Shown piece after piece: positions 1-6,326 of a DNA stretch of 9,686 nt. Numbering within the stretch: the stretch's first letter is position 1; each line of letters starts with the position of its first letter. The translations under genes were made by a program, and so were the position numbers. The notes below the pieces were generated by a model that was not told the origin of the DNA, did not search any database, and worked only from the letters and a program-made list of their open reading frames with translations. Origin of the DNA: Actinomycetes bacterium (GTDB lineage Bacteria > Actinomycetota > Acidimicrobiia > Spongiisociales > UBA5794); NCBI GenBank assembly GCA_024275815.1, contig JAJRYI010000019.1, positions 1 to 9,686 of the forward strand. Reading direction: 5' to 3'.

Positions 1-1824
1 GTCGTAATCCGTCGAGACGGTCTCGGGGTTGCAGTTGACCATCACCGTCTCGTATCCGGCTTCCTCGAGGGCGAACGCGGCGTGAACACAGCAGTAGTCG
101 AACTCGATGCCCTGACCGATCCTGTTGGGTCCCGATCCCAGAACGATCACGGTGCGCTCCCCTGGGTGCGGTGCCTCCGACTCGTCCTCGTACGTGGAGT
201 AGAAGTACGGAGTGGCTGCGGAGAACTCTGCGGCGCACGTGTCGACGGTCTTGTAGGTGACCTCGATCCCGCAAGAGGAGCGAAGCGATCGTACGGCTTC
301 CTCGTCCACTCCCCAAAGGTACGCGAGCTGCCCGTCTGAGAACCCCCACTGTTTGGCTTTACGGATCACGTGCTGGGAGAGGGGCTCCCTCTCGAGTTCG
401 GTGCGCACGGATACGATCGCCGCTATCTGGTGGATGAACCAGGGATCGATGCCGGTTGCTGCAACGATGGTGTCGATATCGATACCGCGCCGAAGCGCTT
501 CAGCCATCTGGAACAGGCGTTGGGGAGCCGGAGTGGAGACCGCCTCGATGAGGGCGGTGTCCGATAGGGGTCGGAGTTCCCCTTCCGTCGGGTCGGCGTT
601 GAGGCCCATGCGTCCCGTCTCGAGAGAACGAAGCGCCTTTTGGAGCGCCTCGGGGAACGTCCTGCCGATCGCCATGGCTTCTCCGACCGACTGCATCGAG
701 GTTCCAAGCACCGGACGTACCGAGGCGAACTTCGCGAAGTCGAACCTCGGGATCTTGACGACGACGTAGTCGAGCACCGGTTCGAAGGATGCCGGCGTGG
801 CGTTGGTGATGTCGTTCGTGATCTCATCGAGCGTCATCCCGACGGCGAGCATGGCTGCGATCTTGGCGATCGGGAACCCCGTCGCCTTCGAGGCGAGAGC
901 CGATGAGCGAGATACGCGGGGGTTCATCTCGATGATGATTCGCCTCCCGGTGACCGGATCGACCGCGAACTGCACGTTCGAGCCACCGGTCTCGACTCCG
1001 ACGGCACGCAGACAAGCAATCGCTTCGTCGCGCATCTCCTGGTACTCGAGGTCCGACAGCGTCATTGCAGGAGCAACCGTGATGCTGTCACCGGTGTGCA
1101 CGCCCATGGGATCGAGGTTCTCGATGGAGCAGACGATGACCGCGTTGTCGCAGCGGTCACGCATCACTTCGAGTTCGTACTCCTTCCATCCCACGATGGA
1201 TTCCTCTATCAGGATCTCACCGACCGGAGAGGCTGCCAGGGCGGTTGCCACCGCGGCGCGGAACGCTTCGCGCGTGTGGGCGATCCCCGTGCCACCACCT
1301 CCGAGTATGAAACTCGGCCGGATCATCGCAGGGAGGCCGATCTCGTCGATCGCCAGCTCCGCTTCCTCGATCGAGGTGACGTAGCGTGCATCCAGCGTTG
1401 CTATACCGACGTCGTCCATGATCTCTTTGAACTTGCCACGATCTTCTGCCGCTTGTATCGCTGCGATCGACGCACCGATGAGTTCGACGCCGTGCCTCGA
1501 GAACACGTCTCGTTCTGCCATCTCCATCGTCACGTTGAGCGCCGTCTGGCCTCCGAGAGTCGGCAGCACCGCGTCGGGTCGTTCCTTGACCAGGATCGCC
1601 TCGATGGTGTCCGCTGTTATCGGCTCGATGTACGTTGCATCTGCGAACTCTGGATCGGTCATGATCGTCGCCGGGTTCGAGTTCACGAGGATGATCCGGT
1701 ACCCGAGCTCCTTGAGGACCTTCACCGCCTGGGTCCCCGAGTAGTCGAACTCGCAGCCCTGTCCGATGACGATGGGCCCGGACCCGATGATCAGGATCGA
1801 TCGAATGTCCTTGCGCTCAGGCAC
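1..1824 (-). CDS. carB: Carbamoyl-phosphate synthase large subunit, N-terminal 608 residues (partial)
   Basis: CarB makes carbamoyl phosphate from bicarbonate, two ATP and ammonia that is channelled from CarA. The frame is open and uninterrupted from a GTG start to the window edge, giving 608 codons of a protein usually near 1,070 residues. The ATP-grasp half for carboxyphosphate is complete. It keeps E. coli numbering at R129, R169, E215, H243, Q285, E299 and N301 (the last two in EMNPRVSR). The oligomerisation region follows. The second synthetase half starts near residue 558 (VIVLGSGPNRIGQG) and is cut at VNCNPETVSTDYD; the allosteric C-terminal domain lies outside. The start is supported by GGAGG at 1830-1834, five bases upstream. 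The GTG overlaps the carA stop by 8 bases (GTGCCTGA), suggesting coupled synthesis of the two subunits. Confidence 0.97.
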   Translation of the reverse strand, partial: MPERKDIRSILIIGSGPIVIGQGCEFDYSGTQAVKVLKELGYRIILVNSNPATIMTDPEFADATYIEPITADTIEAILVKERPDAVLPTLGGQTALNVTMEMAERDVFSRHGVELIGASIAAIQAAEDRGKFKEIMDDVGIATLDARYVTSIEEAELAIDEIGLPAMIRPSFILGGGGTGIAHTREAFRAAVATALAASPVGEILIEESIVGWKEYELEVMRDRCDNAVIVCSIENLDPMGVHTGDSITVAPAMTLSDLEYQEMRDEAIACLRAVGVETGGSNVQFAVDPVTGRRIIIEMNPRVSRSSALASKATGFPIAKIAAMLAVGMTLDEITNDITNATPASFEPVLDYVVVKIPRFDFAKFASVRPVLGTSMQSVGEAMAIGRTFPEALQKALRSLETGRMGLNADPTEGELRPLSDTALIEAVSTPAPQRLFQMAEALRRGIDIDTIVAATGIDPWFIHQIAAIVSVRTELEREPLSQHVIRKAKQWGFSDGQLAYLWGVDEEAVRSLRSSCGIEVTYKTVDTCAAEFSAATPYFYSTYEDESEAPHPGERTVIVLGSGPNRIGQGIEFDYCCVHAAFALEEAGYETVMVNCNPETVSTDYD

Positions 1825-2974
1825 GGGCGCCTCCAACAGTTGCAGCGAACCGATCGAAGAGGACCGAGGCGTCGTTCGGACCGGGGGCCGCCTCAGGGTG
1901 GTACTGGACGGAGAAGGCCTCGATATCGCGGCACGCCAATCCTTCGTTCGTTCCGTCGTTGAGATTCTGGTGGGTGGCGTCGATGATCCCGAAAGCGGAC
2001 TCGACGGCGGGGGCAGCGCGATCGGGTGTCGGCAGGCCGTGCACAGCCGGCGGGTCTCCTCCGGCGAGGGACCACAGGTCGACGGCGAAGCCGTGGTTCT
2101 GTGCGGTGATCTGGATGGTTCCCCCATCGAGCGCACGAACCGGGTGGTTCCCTCCGTGATGCCCGAACGGCAGTTTGTATGTCCGGGCGCCGAGCGCCAA
2201 TGCCAGGAGTTGATGCCCGAGGCAGATGCCGAACACGGGAACCTTTCCGAGCAGCTCGCGGATCGCGTCGATCGGGCCGGAGAGTGGTTCGGGGTCTCCG
2301 GGGCCGTTGGAGAGGAAGACGCCATCGGGGCGGAGCGCCGTGACGTCGCCGGCCGGTGTCGAGGCCGGTACGACGGTCACAGCGAGTCCCCGTGCGGTCA
2401 TGGCATCGATGATCGCTCGCTTGATCCCGAAGTCGAAGGCGACCACGTGCCCACGCTCCTGCCCGAGGGCTCCGCGGTGATAGACGTGAGAGGTCGTGAC
2501 ACCACTCACGAGATCGACACCGACCAACGGTGGGGTGGCTGCGGCGATGGCGCGCAACTCTGAAACGTCGATGTCGGTGCCCATGGCGACCGGCATCGCC
2601 CCGAACTGCCTGATGCGGCGTGTGAGGCGACGGGTGTCCACACCCGAGACGGCGAAGACGTCGTTGGCGATGAGGTACTCACGGAGGGTCCCCTGTGACC
2701 GCCATGAGGACGCCACCATCGAGATCGAGCGCATCACGACCCCCGCTGCACGGACACGATCGGCCTGGTCGTCCTCGCCCGTGACGCCGTAGTTGCCGAT
2801 ATGAGGGGAGGTGAAGGTGATCACCTGGCCTGCGTAGGAGGGATCCGTGATGATCTCCTGGTACCCCGACATCGAGGTGTTGAAGACGATCTCACCCGTG
2901 GTGATGCCCTCTGCTCCCACGGCGACACCTCTCAGGACCGTGCCGTCGGCGAGCGCGACGACAGCAGGCTTCAT
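1817..2974 (-). CDS. carA: Carbamoyl-phosphate synthase small (glutaminase) subunit
   Basis: CarA hydrolyses glutamine and passes ammonia to CarB. The 385-residue protein has the N-terminal CarA domain (TGEIVFNTSMSGYQEIITDPSYAGQ at about 26-50, PHIGNYG at 57-63). A class I glutamine amidotransferase domain follows, with nucleophile C251 in FGICLGHQ, HHGGNHPV at 272-278 and the H359/E361 pair in QYHPEA. All catalytic residues are present. The frame stays open upstream to 3091, but family alignment places the start at MKPAVVALADG. This ATG overlaps the pyrC stop as ATGA and has a GAGG seven bases upstream. About 25 extra Pro/Ala/Gly-rich residues sit between NHGFAVD and THQNLNDGT (about 302-330). 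Actinobacterial CarA proteins have a shorter insertion there. Confidence 0.97.
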   Translation of the reverse strand: MKPAVVALADGTVLRGVAVGAEGITTGEIVFNTSMSGYQEIITDPSYAGQVITFTSPHIGNYGVTGEDDQADRVRAAGVVMRSISMVASSWRSQGTLREYLIANDVFAVSGVDTRRLTRRIRQFGAMPVAMGTDIDVSELRAIAAATPPLVGVDLVSGVTTSHVYHRGALGQERGHVVAFDFGIKRAIIDAMTARGLAVTVVPASTPAGDVTALRPDGVFLSNGPGDPEPLSGPIDAIRELLGKVPVFGICLGHQLLALALGARTYKLPFGHHGGNHPVRALDGGTIQITAQNHGFAVDLWSLAGGDPPAVHGLPTPDRAAPAVESAFGIIDATHQNLNDGTNEGLACRDIEAFSVQYHPEAAPGPNDASVLFDRFAATVGGARA

Positions 2975-4230
2975 GAACCTGCCTCGTAGGTGATCTTTCC
3001 AGACAGGAGCGTTGCACGCACACTCCCCGTTCGTTGCGTTCCGAGATACGGTGCGTTCCTCGACCTGGATCTCGTCGTCTCCGGCGTCCACTCGGCAACC
3101 GGGTCGAAGACGACGAGGTGTGCCGGTTGGTCCGCCGCGAGTGCGAGGCCGTGGGCGGGGATCTGTCCGATACTCGCCGGTGTCATCGAGAGTGCTTCGA
3201 AGAACCGAGCCATGTCGTCACCGATTGTCTCGACGGCGACCGATGCTGCCCATTCGAGTCCGGTTACGCCGTTGGGTGCATGCTCGAACGGCACCTCCTT
3301 CTCTCTCGCGGCGTGCGGGGCATGGTCCGTTGCAACGATGTCGATCACGCCGTCACGCACTCCCTCGCGAAGAGCCTCGCGATCGGTTTCGCTGCGAAGT
3401 GGAGGCATCATCTTGAAGTCCGGATCGGTCGTTTCGACATCGTTGTGGTCGAACGTCAGATGATGCGGAGTGACCTCGCACGTCACCGGCAACCCATCTG
3501 CTTTCGCTGCGGCGACCAACTCGACACCCCTCGCCGTCGAGACATGCTGGACGTGGTACCGCACACCGGTGAGGCGGACGAGCGCCAGATCCCTCGCGAT
3601 GACGATCTCTTCAGCCTCCGACGGGATCCCGTACATTCCGAGCCGTGATGACACGGTGCCTTCGTGCATGCAGCCGTGGGCGCTCAGTGTCGAATCGACA
3701 GCGTGCTGTGCAACGACGCCCCCGAGATTGGCGATGTAGTCCATTGCGAGGCGCAGAACCGCGGCGTTGTCGAGTGACGTCCCGTCGTCGGTGAAGATCC
3801 GGACTCCGGCGTCCCACAACTCGTCGATGTGTGCCATGTGCTCGCCGAGGCGTCCCATCGTGATCGCTCCCGCAGGGAAGACGTCGGCGTAGCCGATGCG
3901 ACGGGCCCGCTCAGAGACGTAGAACGCGATCTGGGCGTTGTCGATGGCAGGAACGGTGTTCGGCATTGCCACGACGGCCGTGTACCCGCCGGCGGCCGCT
4001 GCGGCCGTTCCCGTGGCAATGTCCTCTTTCCACTCCTCGCCCGGCTCACGCAGATGCGTGTGGAGGTCGACGAGTCCTGGACCAACCCATGCACCGGAGG
4101 CATCGATCATCTCGGATCCTTCCAGGCCACTGCCGAGTGCAGCGATGAATCCATCTGCTATGCCGACATCGATCTGTTCGATGCCGGTGCGGGTGAGTAC
4201 GGATCCACCAGAGATCACGATGTCAAACAT
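2971..4230 (-). CDS. pyrC: Dihydroorotase, type I
   Basis: PyrC closes the ring of carbamoyl aspartate to give dihydroorotate, the third step of pyrimidine synthesis. The 419-residue protein is a zinc amidohydrolase of the type I class. The HxH pair is H57/H59 in DLHTHLREPG. The later metal-site residues fit D148/D149 (IFTDDG), H176 (AQHAVD), H229 (VQHVS) and D302 (ATDHAPH). The C-terminal beta domain ends with the usual VRATLLSGKITYE. An in-frame ATG exists at 4254, but the start at 4230 (MFDIVISGG) fits the family and has a near-perfect Shine-Dalgarno. It overlaps the pyrB stop by 8 bases (ATGTTTGA). The acidic residue that usually follows H176-A (HAED/HAEE) is valine here; the metal ligands themselves are intact. 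Confidence 0.96.
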   Translation of the reverse strand: MFDIVISGGSVLTRTGIEQIDVGIADGFIAALGSGLEGSEMIDASGAWVGPGLVDLHTHLREPGEEWKEDIATGTAAAAAGGYTAVVAMPNTVPAIDNAQIAFYVSERARRIGYADVFPAGAITMGRLGEHMAHIDELWDAGVRIFTDDGTSLDNAAVLRLAMDYIANLGGVVAQHAVDSTLSAHGCMHEGTVSSRLGMYGIPSEAEEIVIARDLALVRLTGVRYHVQHVSTARGVELVAAAKADGLPVTCEVTPHHLTFDHNDVETTDPDFKMMPPLRSETDREALREGVRDGVIDIVATDHAPHAAREKEVPFEHAPNGVTGLEWAASVAVETIGDDMARFFEALSMTPASIGQIPAHGLALAADQPAHLVVFDPVAEWTPETTRSRSRNAPYLGTQRTGSVRATLLSGKITYEAGS

Positions 4231-5140
4231 CGGAGTCACCTCCCAAGAGTGCAAAGAGCACGGCCATGCGGGCCGCCACGCCGTTGGTCACTTGTTGCAG
4301 GACGAGTGCACGCTCGTAGTCGGCGACATCGTGGCCTATCTCGACGCCTCTGTTCATCGGGCCCGGGTGCATGACGACGGCGTCGGGTTTGAGGCGGGCG
4401 AAACGTGCGCTGGTCATCCCGTACCGGTTCGTGTACTCGGGCAGTGATGGGAACACGGAACCTCCACCACGTTCGGTTTGGACACGAAGGAGGTACACGA
4501 CGTCCATCTTCTCCATGACCGCATCGAGATCCGTACTCGTCGCGGCGGGCCACCTGGTCGTGTCGACGGGGAGGAGCGTCGGCGGTGCCACGAGGGTGAC
4601 GTTGGCTCCGAGTGTCGCCATCGCGAACATGTCCGAGCGAGCAACACGTGAGTGCTTGATGTCTCCGACGATGGCGATCTCGAGTCCGTCTAGGGATCCG
4701 AAGCGCTGCTTGATCGTCAGACAGTCGAGGAGTGCCTGGGTGGGGTGCTGATGGGCGCCGTCGCCGCCGTTGACGATCGGGATGTCGAGCCACTCCGCCA
4801 AGCGCCACGGCGTGCCCGTCGCACCGTGACGTACGACCATCAGGTCGACACCCATGGCGTGTACGGTGAGCGCCGTGTCCTTGAGCGACTCCCCCTTGGA
4901 CAGCGACGAAGTTCCGGGCGAGAACGACATCGTGTCCGCAGACAGTGCCTTGGCGGCCTTCTCGAAGGACATCCTGGTGCGTGTCGACGGCTCGAAGAAC
5001 ATCGTTGCGACCGTCTTGCCCCGCAGCGCAGGAACCTTGGGGATGGGCCGTGTGAGTACCTCGGCGAACTCGTCTGCGTCGGTGAGCAGGTTCTCGAGCG
5101 TCTCTCGCTCGAGGCCTTCGGTGGTGAGGAGATGGTTCAC
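4223..5140 (-). CDS. pyrB: Aspartate carbamoyltransferase catalytic subunit
   Basis: PyrB condenses carbamoyl phosphate with aspartate, the first committed pyrimidine step. The 305-residue length is typical. The carbamoyl-phosphate domain carries FFEPSTRTR (48-56), the loop SSLSKGES (78-85) whose K82 reaches into the neighbouring active site of the trimer, R104 and HPTQALLD (132-139). The aspartate domain carries HSRV (R165), LRVQTER (218-224) and HPGPMNRG (258-265). No pyrI regulatory-subunit gene is in the window, so a simple trimer controlled at expression level by PyrR is likely (inference). The start is GTG, overlapping the pyrR stop as GTGA, with AAGGAGG seven bases upstream. Confidence 0.97.
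   Translation of the reverse strand: MNHLLTTEGLERETLENLLTDADEFAEVLTRPIPKVPALRGKTVATMFFEPSTRTRMSFEKAAKALSADTMSFSPGTSSLSKGESLKDTALTVHAMGVDLMVVRHGATGTPWRLAEWLDIPIVNGGDGAHQHPTQALLDCLTIKQRFGSLDGLEIAIVGDIKHSRVARSDMFAMATLGANVTLVAPPTLLPVDTTRWPAATSTDLDAVMEKMDVVYLLRVQTERGGGSVFPSLPEYTNRYGMTSARFARLKPDAVVMHPGPMNRGVEIGHDVADYERALVLQQVTNGVAARMAVLFALLGGDSDV
4236..4244 (-). promoter_or_regulatory. pyrC ribosome-binding site that fixes the start
   Basis: On the minus strand GGGAGGTGA stands five bases before the ATG at 4230, inside the last codons of pyrB. It is the strongest anti-16S match in the pyr block and decides between the 4230 and 4254 start codons. Confidence 0.8.
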
Positions 5141-5670
5141 GATGCTGCCTCCTTGCCTATCCAGACCCCGTCGTCACCATCGATCTCGCGGAAGCGGACG
5201 GACACGTGCTCCTCGAGGGATGTCGGAATGTTCTTGCCCACGTAGTCGGCGCGTATCGGGAGCTCACGATGGCCTCTGTCGACGACGACTGCGAGTTGTA
5301 CAGCTGCTGGACGACCGAGGTCGGCAAGCGCGTCGAGAGCGGCACGGATGGTGCGACCGGTGAAGAGGACATCGTCTGCGAGAACGACGGTCTTGCCGTC
5401 GAGATCCTCAGGGATGTCCGTCGGGCCGATACGGGTCCGCGGTCGCGTGTCGATGTCGTCGCGGTACATGCCGATGTCGAGGGAGCCGGCGATGACCGCC
5501 TTTCCTTCGATCTCGCTCAGTGCCGAGGCGAGGCGGTCGGCGAACGGTCTGCCTCTCGTCGGGATGCCGAGCAGGACCGTTGCATCGAGTCCGTGGTTGC
5601 GTTCGACGATCTCGTGTGCGATGCGTCGTGTCACTCGCGTGAGATCATCCCCATCCATCACCTGCCGCAT
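5137..5670 (-). CDS. pyrR: Bifunctional pyr RNA-binding attenuation regulator / uracil phosphoribosyltransferase
   Basis: PyrR binds a hairpin in the pyr mRNA leader when UMP is high and lowers expression of the operon. It also has uracil phosphoribosyltransferase activity. With the start at MRQVMDGDDLTRV the protein has 177 residues, the usual size. The phosphoribosyltransferase core is clear: GIPTRGRPFADRL (35-47), the PRPP loop VVLADDVLFTGRTIRAAL (95-112) and VVDRGHRELPIRADYVGKNIPT (129-150). The frame stays open upstream to a GTG at 5769, but that stretch is the regulatory leader and has no PyrR-like residues. The ATG at 5670 has AAAGGA six bases upstream; an alternative ATG four codons inside (5658) is less well placed. 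First gene of the pyr block, overlapping pyrB by 4 bases. Confidence 0.95.
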   Translation of the reverse strand: MRQVMDGDDLTRVTRRIAHEIVERNHGLDATVLLGIPTRGRPFADRLASALSEIEGKAVIAGSLDIGMYRDDIDTRPRTRIGPTDIPEDLDGKTVVLADDVLFTGRTIRAALDALADLGRPAAVQLAVVVDRGHRELPIRADYVGKNIPTSLEEHVSVRFREIDGDDGVWIGKEAAS

Positions 5671-5747
5671 GACGGGTCCTTTGCTTTCGTGGGTACAGAA
5701 ACAGAAAAGCCGCACATCGAGATGTGCGGCAGCCAGCGTTTGCTCAT
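5658..5747 (-). CDS. Candidate 29-residue leader peptide in the pyr 5' region
   Basis: A short ORF begins MSKRWLPHISM and ends at a TGA that lies 11-13 bases inside pyrR, out of frame with it. Its ATG has a good Shine-Dalgarno (AAGGA at 5754-5758, six-base spacing). That Shine-Dalgarno forms the 3' strand of the lower stem of the PyrR-binding hairpin, and the terminator hairpin lies inside the coding part (arms encode about LPHI and MCG). The peptide has no pyrimidine-specific codon run and no recognisable homology. If translated, ribosomes would disrupt the terminator and stop on top of the pyrR start. Chance occurrence cannot be excluded for so short a frame. Confidence 0.45.
   Translation of the reverse strand: MSKRWLPHISMCGFSVSVPTKAKDPSCGR
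5677..5682 (-). promoter_or_regulatory. pyrR ribosome-binding site
   Basis: AAAGGA on the minus strand, six bases before the ATG at 5670 and downstream of the leader terminator. It selects the 177-residue PyrR over the longer open frame that runs through the leader. Confidence 0.7.
5695..5730 (-). terminator. Intrinsic terminator (attenuator) of the pyr leader
   Basis: On the minus strand a perfect 9-bp stem (arms GCCGCACAT and ATGTGCGGC, CTCG loop) at 5730-5709 is followed directly by TTTTCTGTTTCTGT, a 14-base tract with 10 T. It lies between the PyrR-binding hairpin and the pyrR ribosome-binding site, the position expected of an attenuator. Read on the plus strand the hairpin has no T tract. 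Confidence 0.85.
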
Positions 5748-5770
5748 AGTCGTTCCTTCTCGGCCTCACA
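5723..5770 (-). promoter_or_regulatory. Candidate antiterminator stem of the pyr leader
   Basis: UGUGAGGC (5770-5763), the 3' half of the PyrR-binding core, can pair with GCCGCACA (5730-5723), the 5' arm of the terminator. This gives seven Watson-Crick pairs with one A-G mismatch. The pairing is mutually exclusive with both the PyrR hairpin and the terminator, as required of an antiterminator. It leaves the leader ORF's Shine-Dalgarno in the 32-base loop. Confidence 0.6.
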
Positions 5771-5785
5771 GGACCGGGTTAAAGG
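5755..5785 (-). promoter_or_regulatory. PyrR-binding RNA hairpin (anti-antiterminator)
   Basis: The transcript carries GGUCCUGUGAGGCC at 5775-5762. This matches the known PyrR-binding consensus ARUCCNGNGAGGYU at all but the two terminal positions, where A-U is replaced by a compensating G-C pair. It folds as stem GGUC/GGCC around the hexaloop CUGUGA (CNGNGA), extended by a C-G pair. Below are an asymmetric internal loop and a lower stem CCUUU/GAAGG (5785-5781 with 5759-5755). This is the expected architecture: upper stem, bulge, lower stem. Confidence 0.85.
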
Positions 5786-5800
5786 TTGCTTGTCATGGGC

Positions 5801-5806
5801 ACTGTA
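5801..5806 (-). promoter_or_regulatory. Possible -10 box of the pyr promoter
   Basis: TACAGT on the minus strand fits TANNNT. A start about seven bases downstream would place the 5' end of the transcript near 5796-5793, just ahead of the PyrR hairpin, which is where it is needed. I see no convincing -35 box at 16-19 bases, so the assignment rests on position. Confidence 0.3.
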
Positions 5807-5828
5807 GTACGAAGATCAGCCAAGGGCG

Positions 5829-5933
5829 GATTCGGTCACTGAGATGACCGTTCACAGCCGCGAACCCGGGCCAGCTCTGGCTGCTTGCGCTTCGCCGGTG
5901 AACGGTACACGACAAACGGAGAACGACCGATTC
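5829..5933 (-). repeat. Nested inverted repeats between nusB and the pyr leader
   Basis: This stretch starts right after the nusB stop and is self-complementary on several levels. The core (5847-5906) has perfect 9-base arms accgttcac and gtgaacggt, then gcgaa/ttcgc inside them (5860-5864, 5891-5895), then gcca/tggc around a four-base loop (5870-5881). An outer pair, gattcggtc (5829-5837) and gaccgattc (5925-5933), matches at 8 of 9 positions. No T tract follows on either strand, so it is not an ordinary intrinsic terminator. It could be an RNA processing or stability element for the nusB 3' end, a factor-dependent termination site, or a small structured RNA; the sequence does not decide. Confidence 0.5.
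5833..5850. repeat. Small hairpin competing with the larger fold
   Basis: cggtca and tgaccg form a perfect 6-bp stem around ctgaga. The bases at 5847-5850 also belong to the 9-base arm of the larger inverted repeat, and 5833-5837 to its outer arm, so the folds exclude one another. No T tract. Confidence 0.4.
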
Positions 5934-6326
5934 CTACTCGCTGGTCTTCTCCGTGTCCGATCCTTCCTTCGCATCGGCTACCGCCGAGAGGATGCCGTTC
6001 ACGAACGCACCGCTCTTTGCGGTCGAGAACTCCTTGGCGAGTTCCACACATTCATCGATGACGACACCGAGCGGCACGTCGGTGAAGAGCAGTTCGAAGG
6101 TACCGAGCCGCAGGATGTTCCGATCGACGGCAGGCATACGTTCGAGGCGCCATCTCGTGGAAGCTGCGCCGATCGCGGCATCGATGACGTCCTTGTTCTC
6201 CCACGCACCCTCTGCAAGTGATGCTGCCCTCGCCGAGACCTTGGTGATGTCGATCGCATCCATCGATCGGGCATCGGCGGCGTAGAGCGCTCCGAGAGCT
6301 CCGATTCTCGCTGCGTCGGCCGTCAT
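5934..6326 (-). CDS. nusB: Transcription antitermination factor NusB (short form)
   Basis: NusB with NusE (S10) binds boxA RNA and keeps RNA polymerase processive on rRNA operons. The C-terminal half is a confident match: WRLERMPAVDRNILRLGTFELL (59-80), DVPLGVVIDECVELAKEFS (83-101) and the closing SGAFVNGIL (105-113). The N-terminal half is short. Only AARIGALGALY precedes the first helix, without the usual arginine cluster, and the middle is about ten residues shorter than in E. coli NusB; total 130 residues. A longer start is excluded, since no ATG, GTG or TTG lies between the ATG and the in-frame stop at 6375-6377. The ATG overlaps the efp stop (ATGA) and has no clear Shine-Dalgarno, so translation is probably coupled to efp. 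Confidence 0.9.
   Translation of the reverse strand: MTADAARIGALGALYAADARSMDAIDITKVSARAASLAEGAWENKDVIDAAIGAASTRWRLERMPAVDRNILRLGTFELLFTDVPLGVVIDECVELAKEFSTAKSGAFVNGILSAVADAKEGSDTEKTSE

Noticed and set aside
1096..2563. Two overlapping plus-strand open frames (288 and 265 codons) opposite carB and carA
   Set aside because: Their translations are Arg/Asp/Gly-rich low-quality sequence typical of antisense frames in GC-rich coding DNA. The minus strand is fully explained by conserved enzymes.
1..2600. Very frequent CGATCG, TCGA and GATC words
   Set aside because: They occur within conserved codons (Ile, Asp, Arg, Ser) throughout the genes and look like codon preference, not binding-site arrays or repeats.
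2975..3091. CarA extended by 39 residues into pyrC
   Set aside because: The extra residues are encoded by the 3' end of pyrC and are unlike CarA. The ATGA overlap start at 2974 fits the family.
5671..5769. PyrR extended N-terminally to a GTG at 5769, in frame and without a stop
   Set aside because: The 33 extra residues are encoded by the PyrR-binding hairpin and terminator, match nothing in PyrR, and the ATG at 5670 has its own ribosome-binding site.
5206..5847. 213-codon plus-strand open frame opposite pyrR and its leader
   Set aside because: No recognisable domain, it crosses the hairpins of the leader, and it mirrors pyrR codons.
5833..5850. The 6-bp palindrome read as the nusB operon terminator
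   Set aside because: No T tract on either side; kept only as a competing fold.
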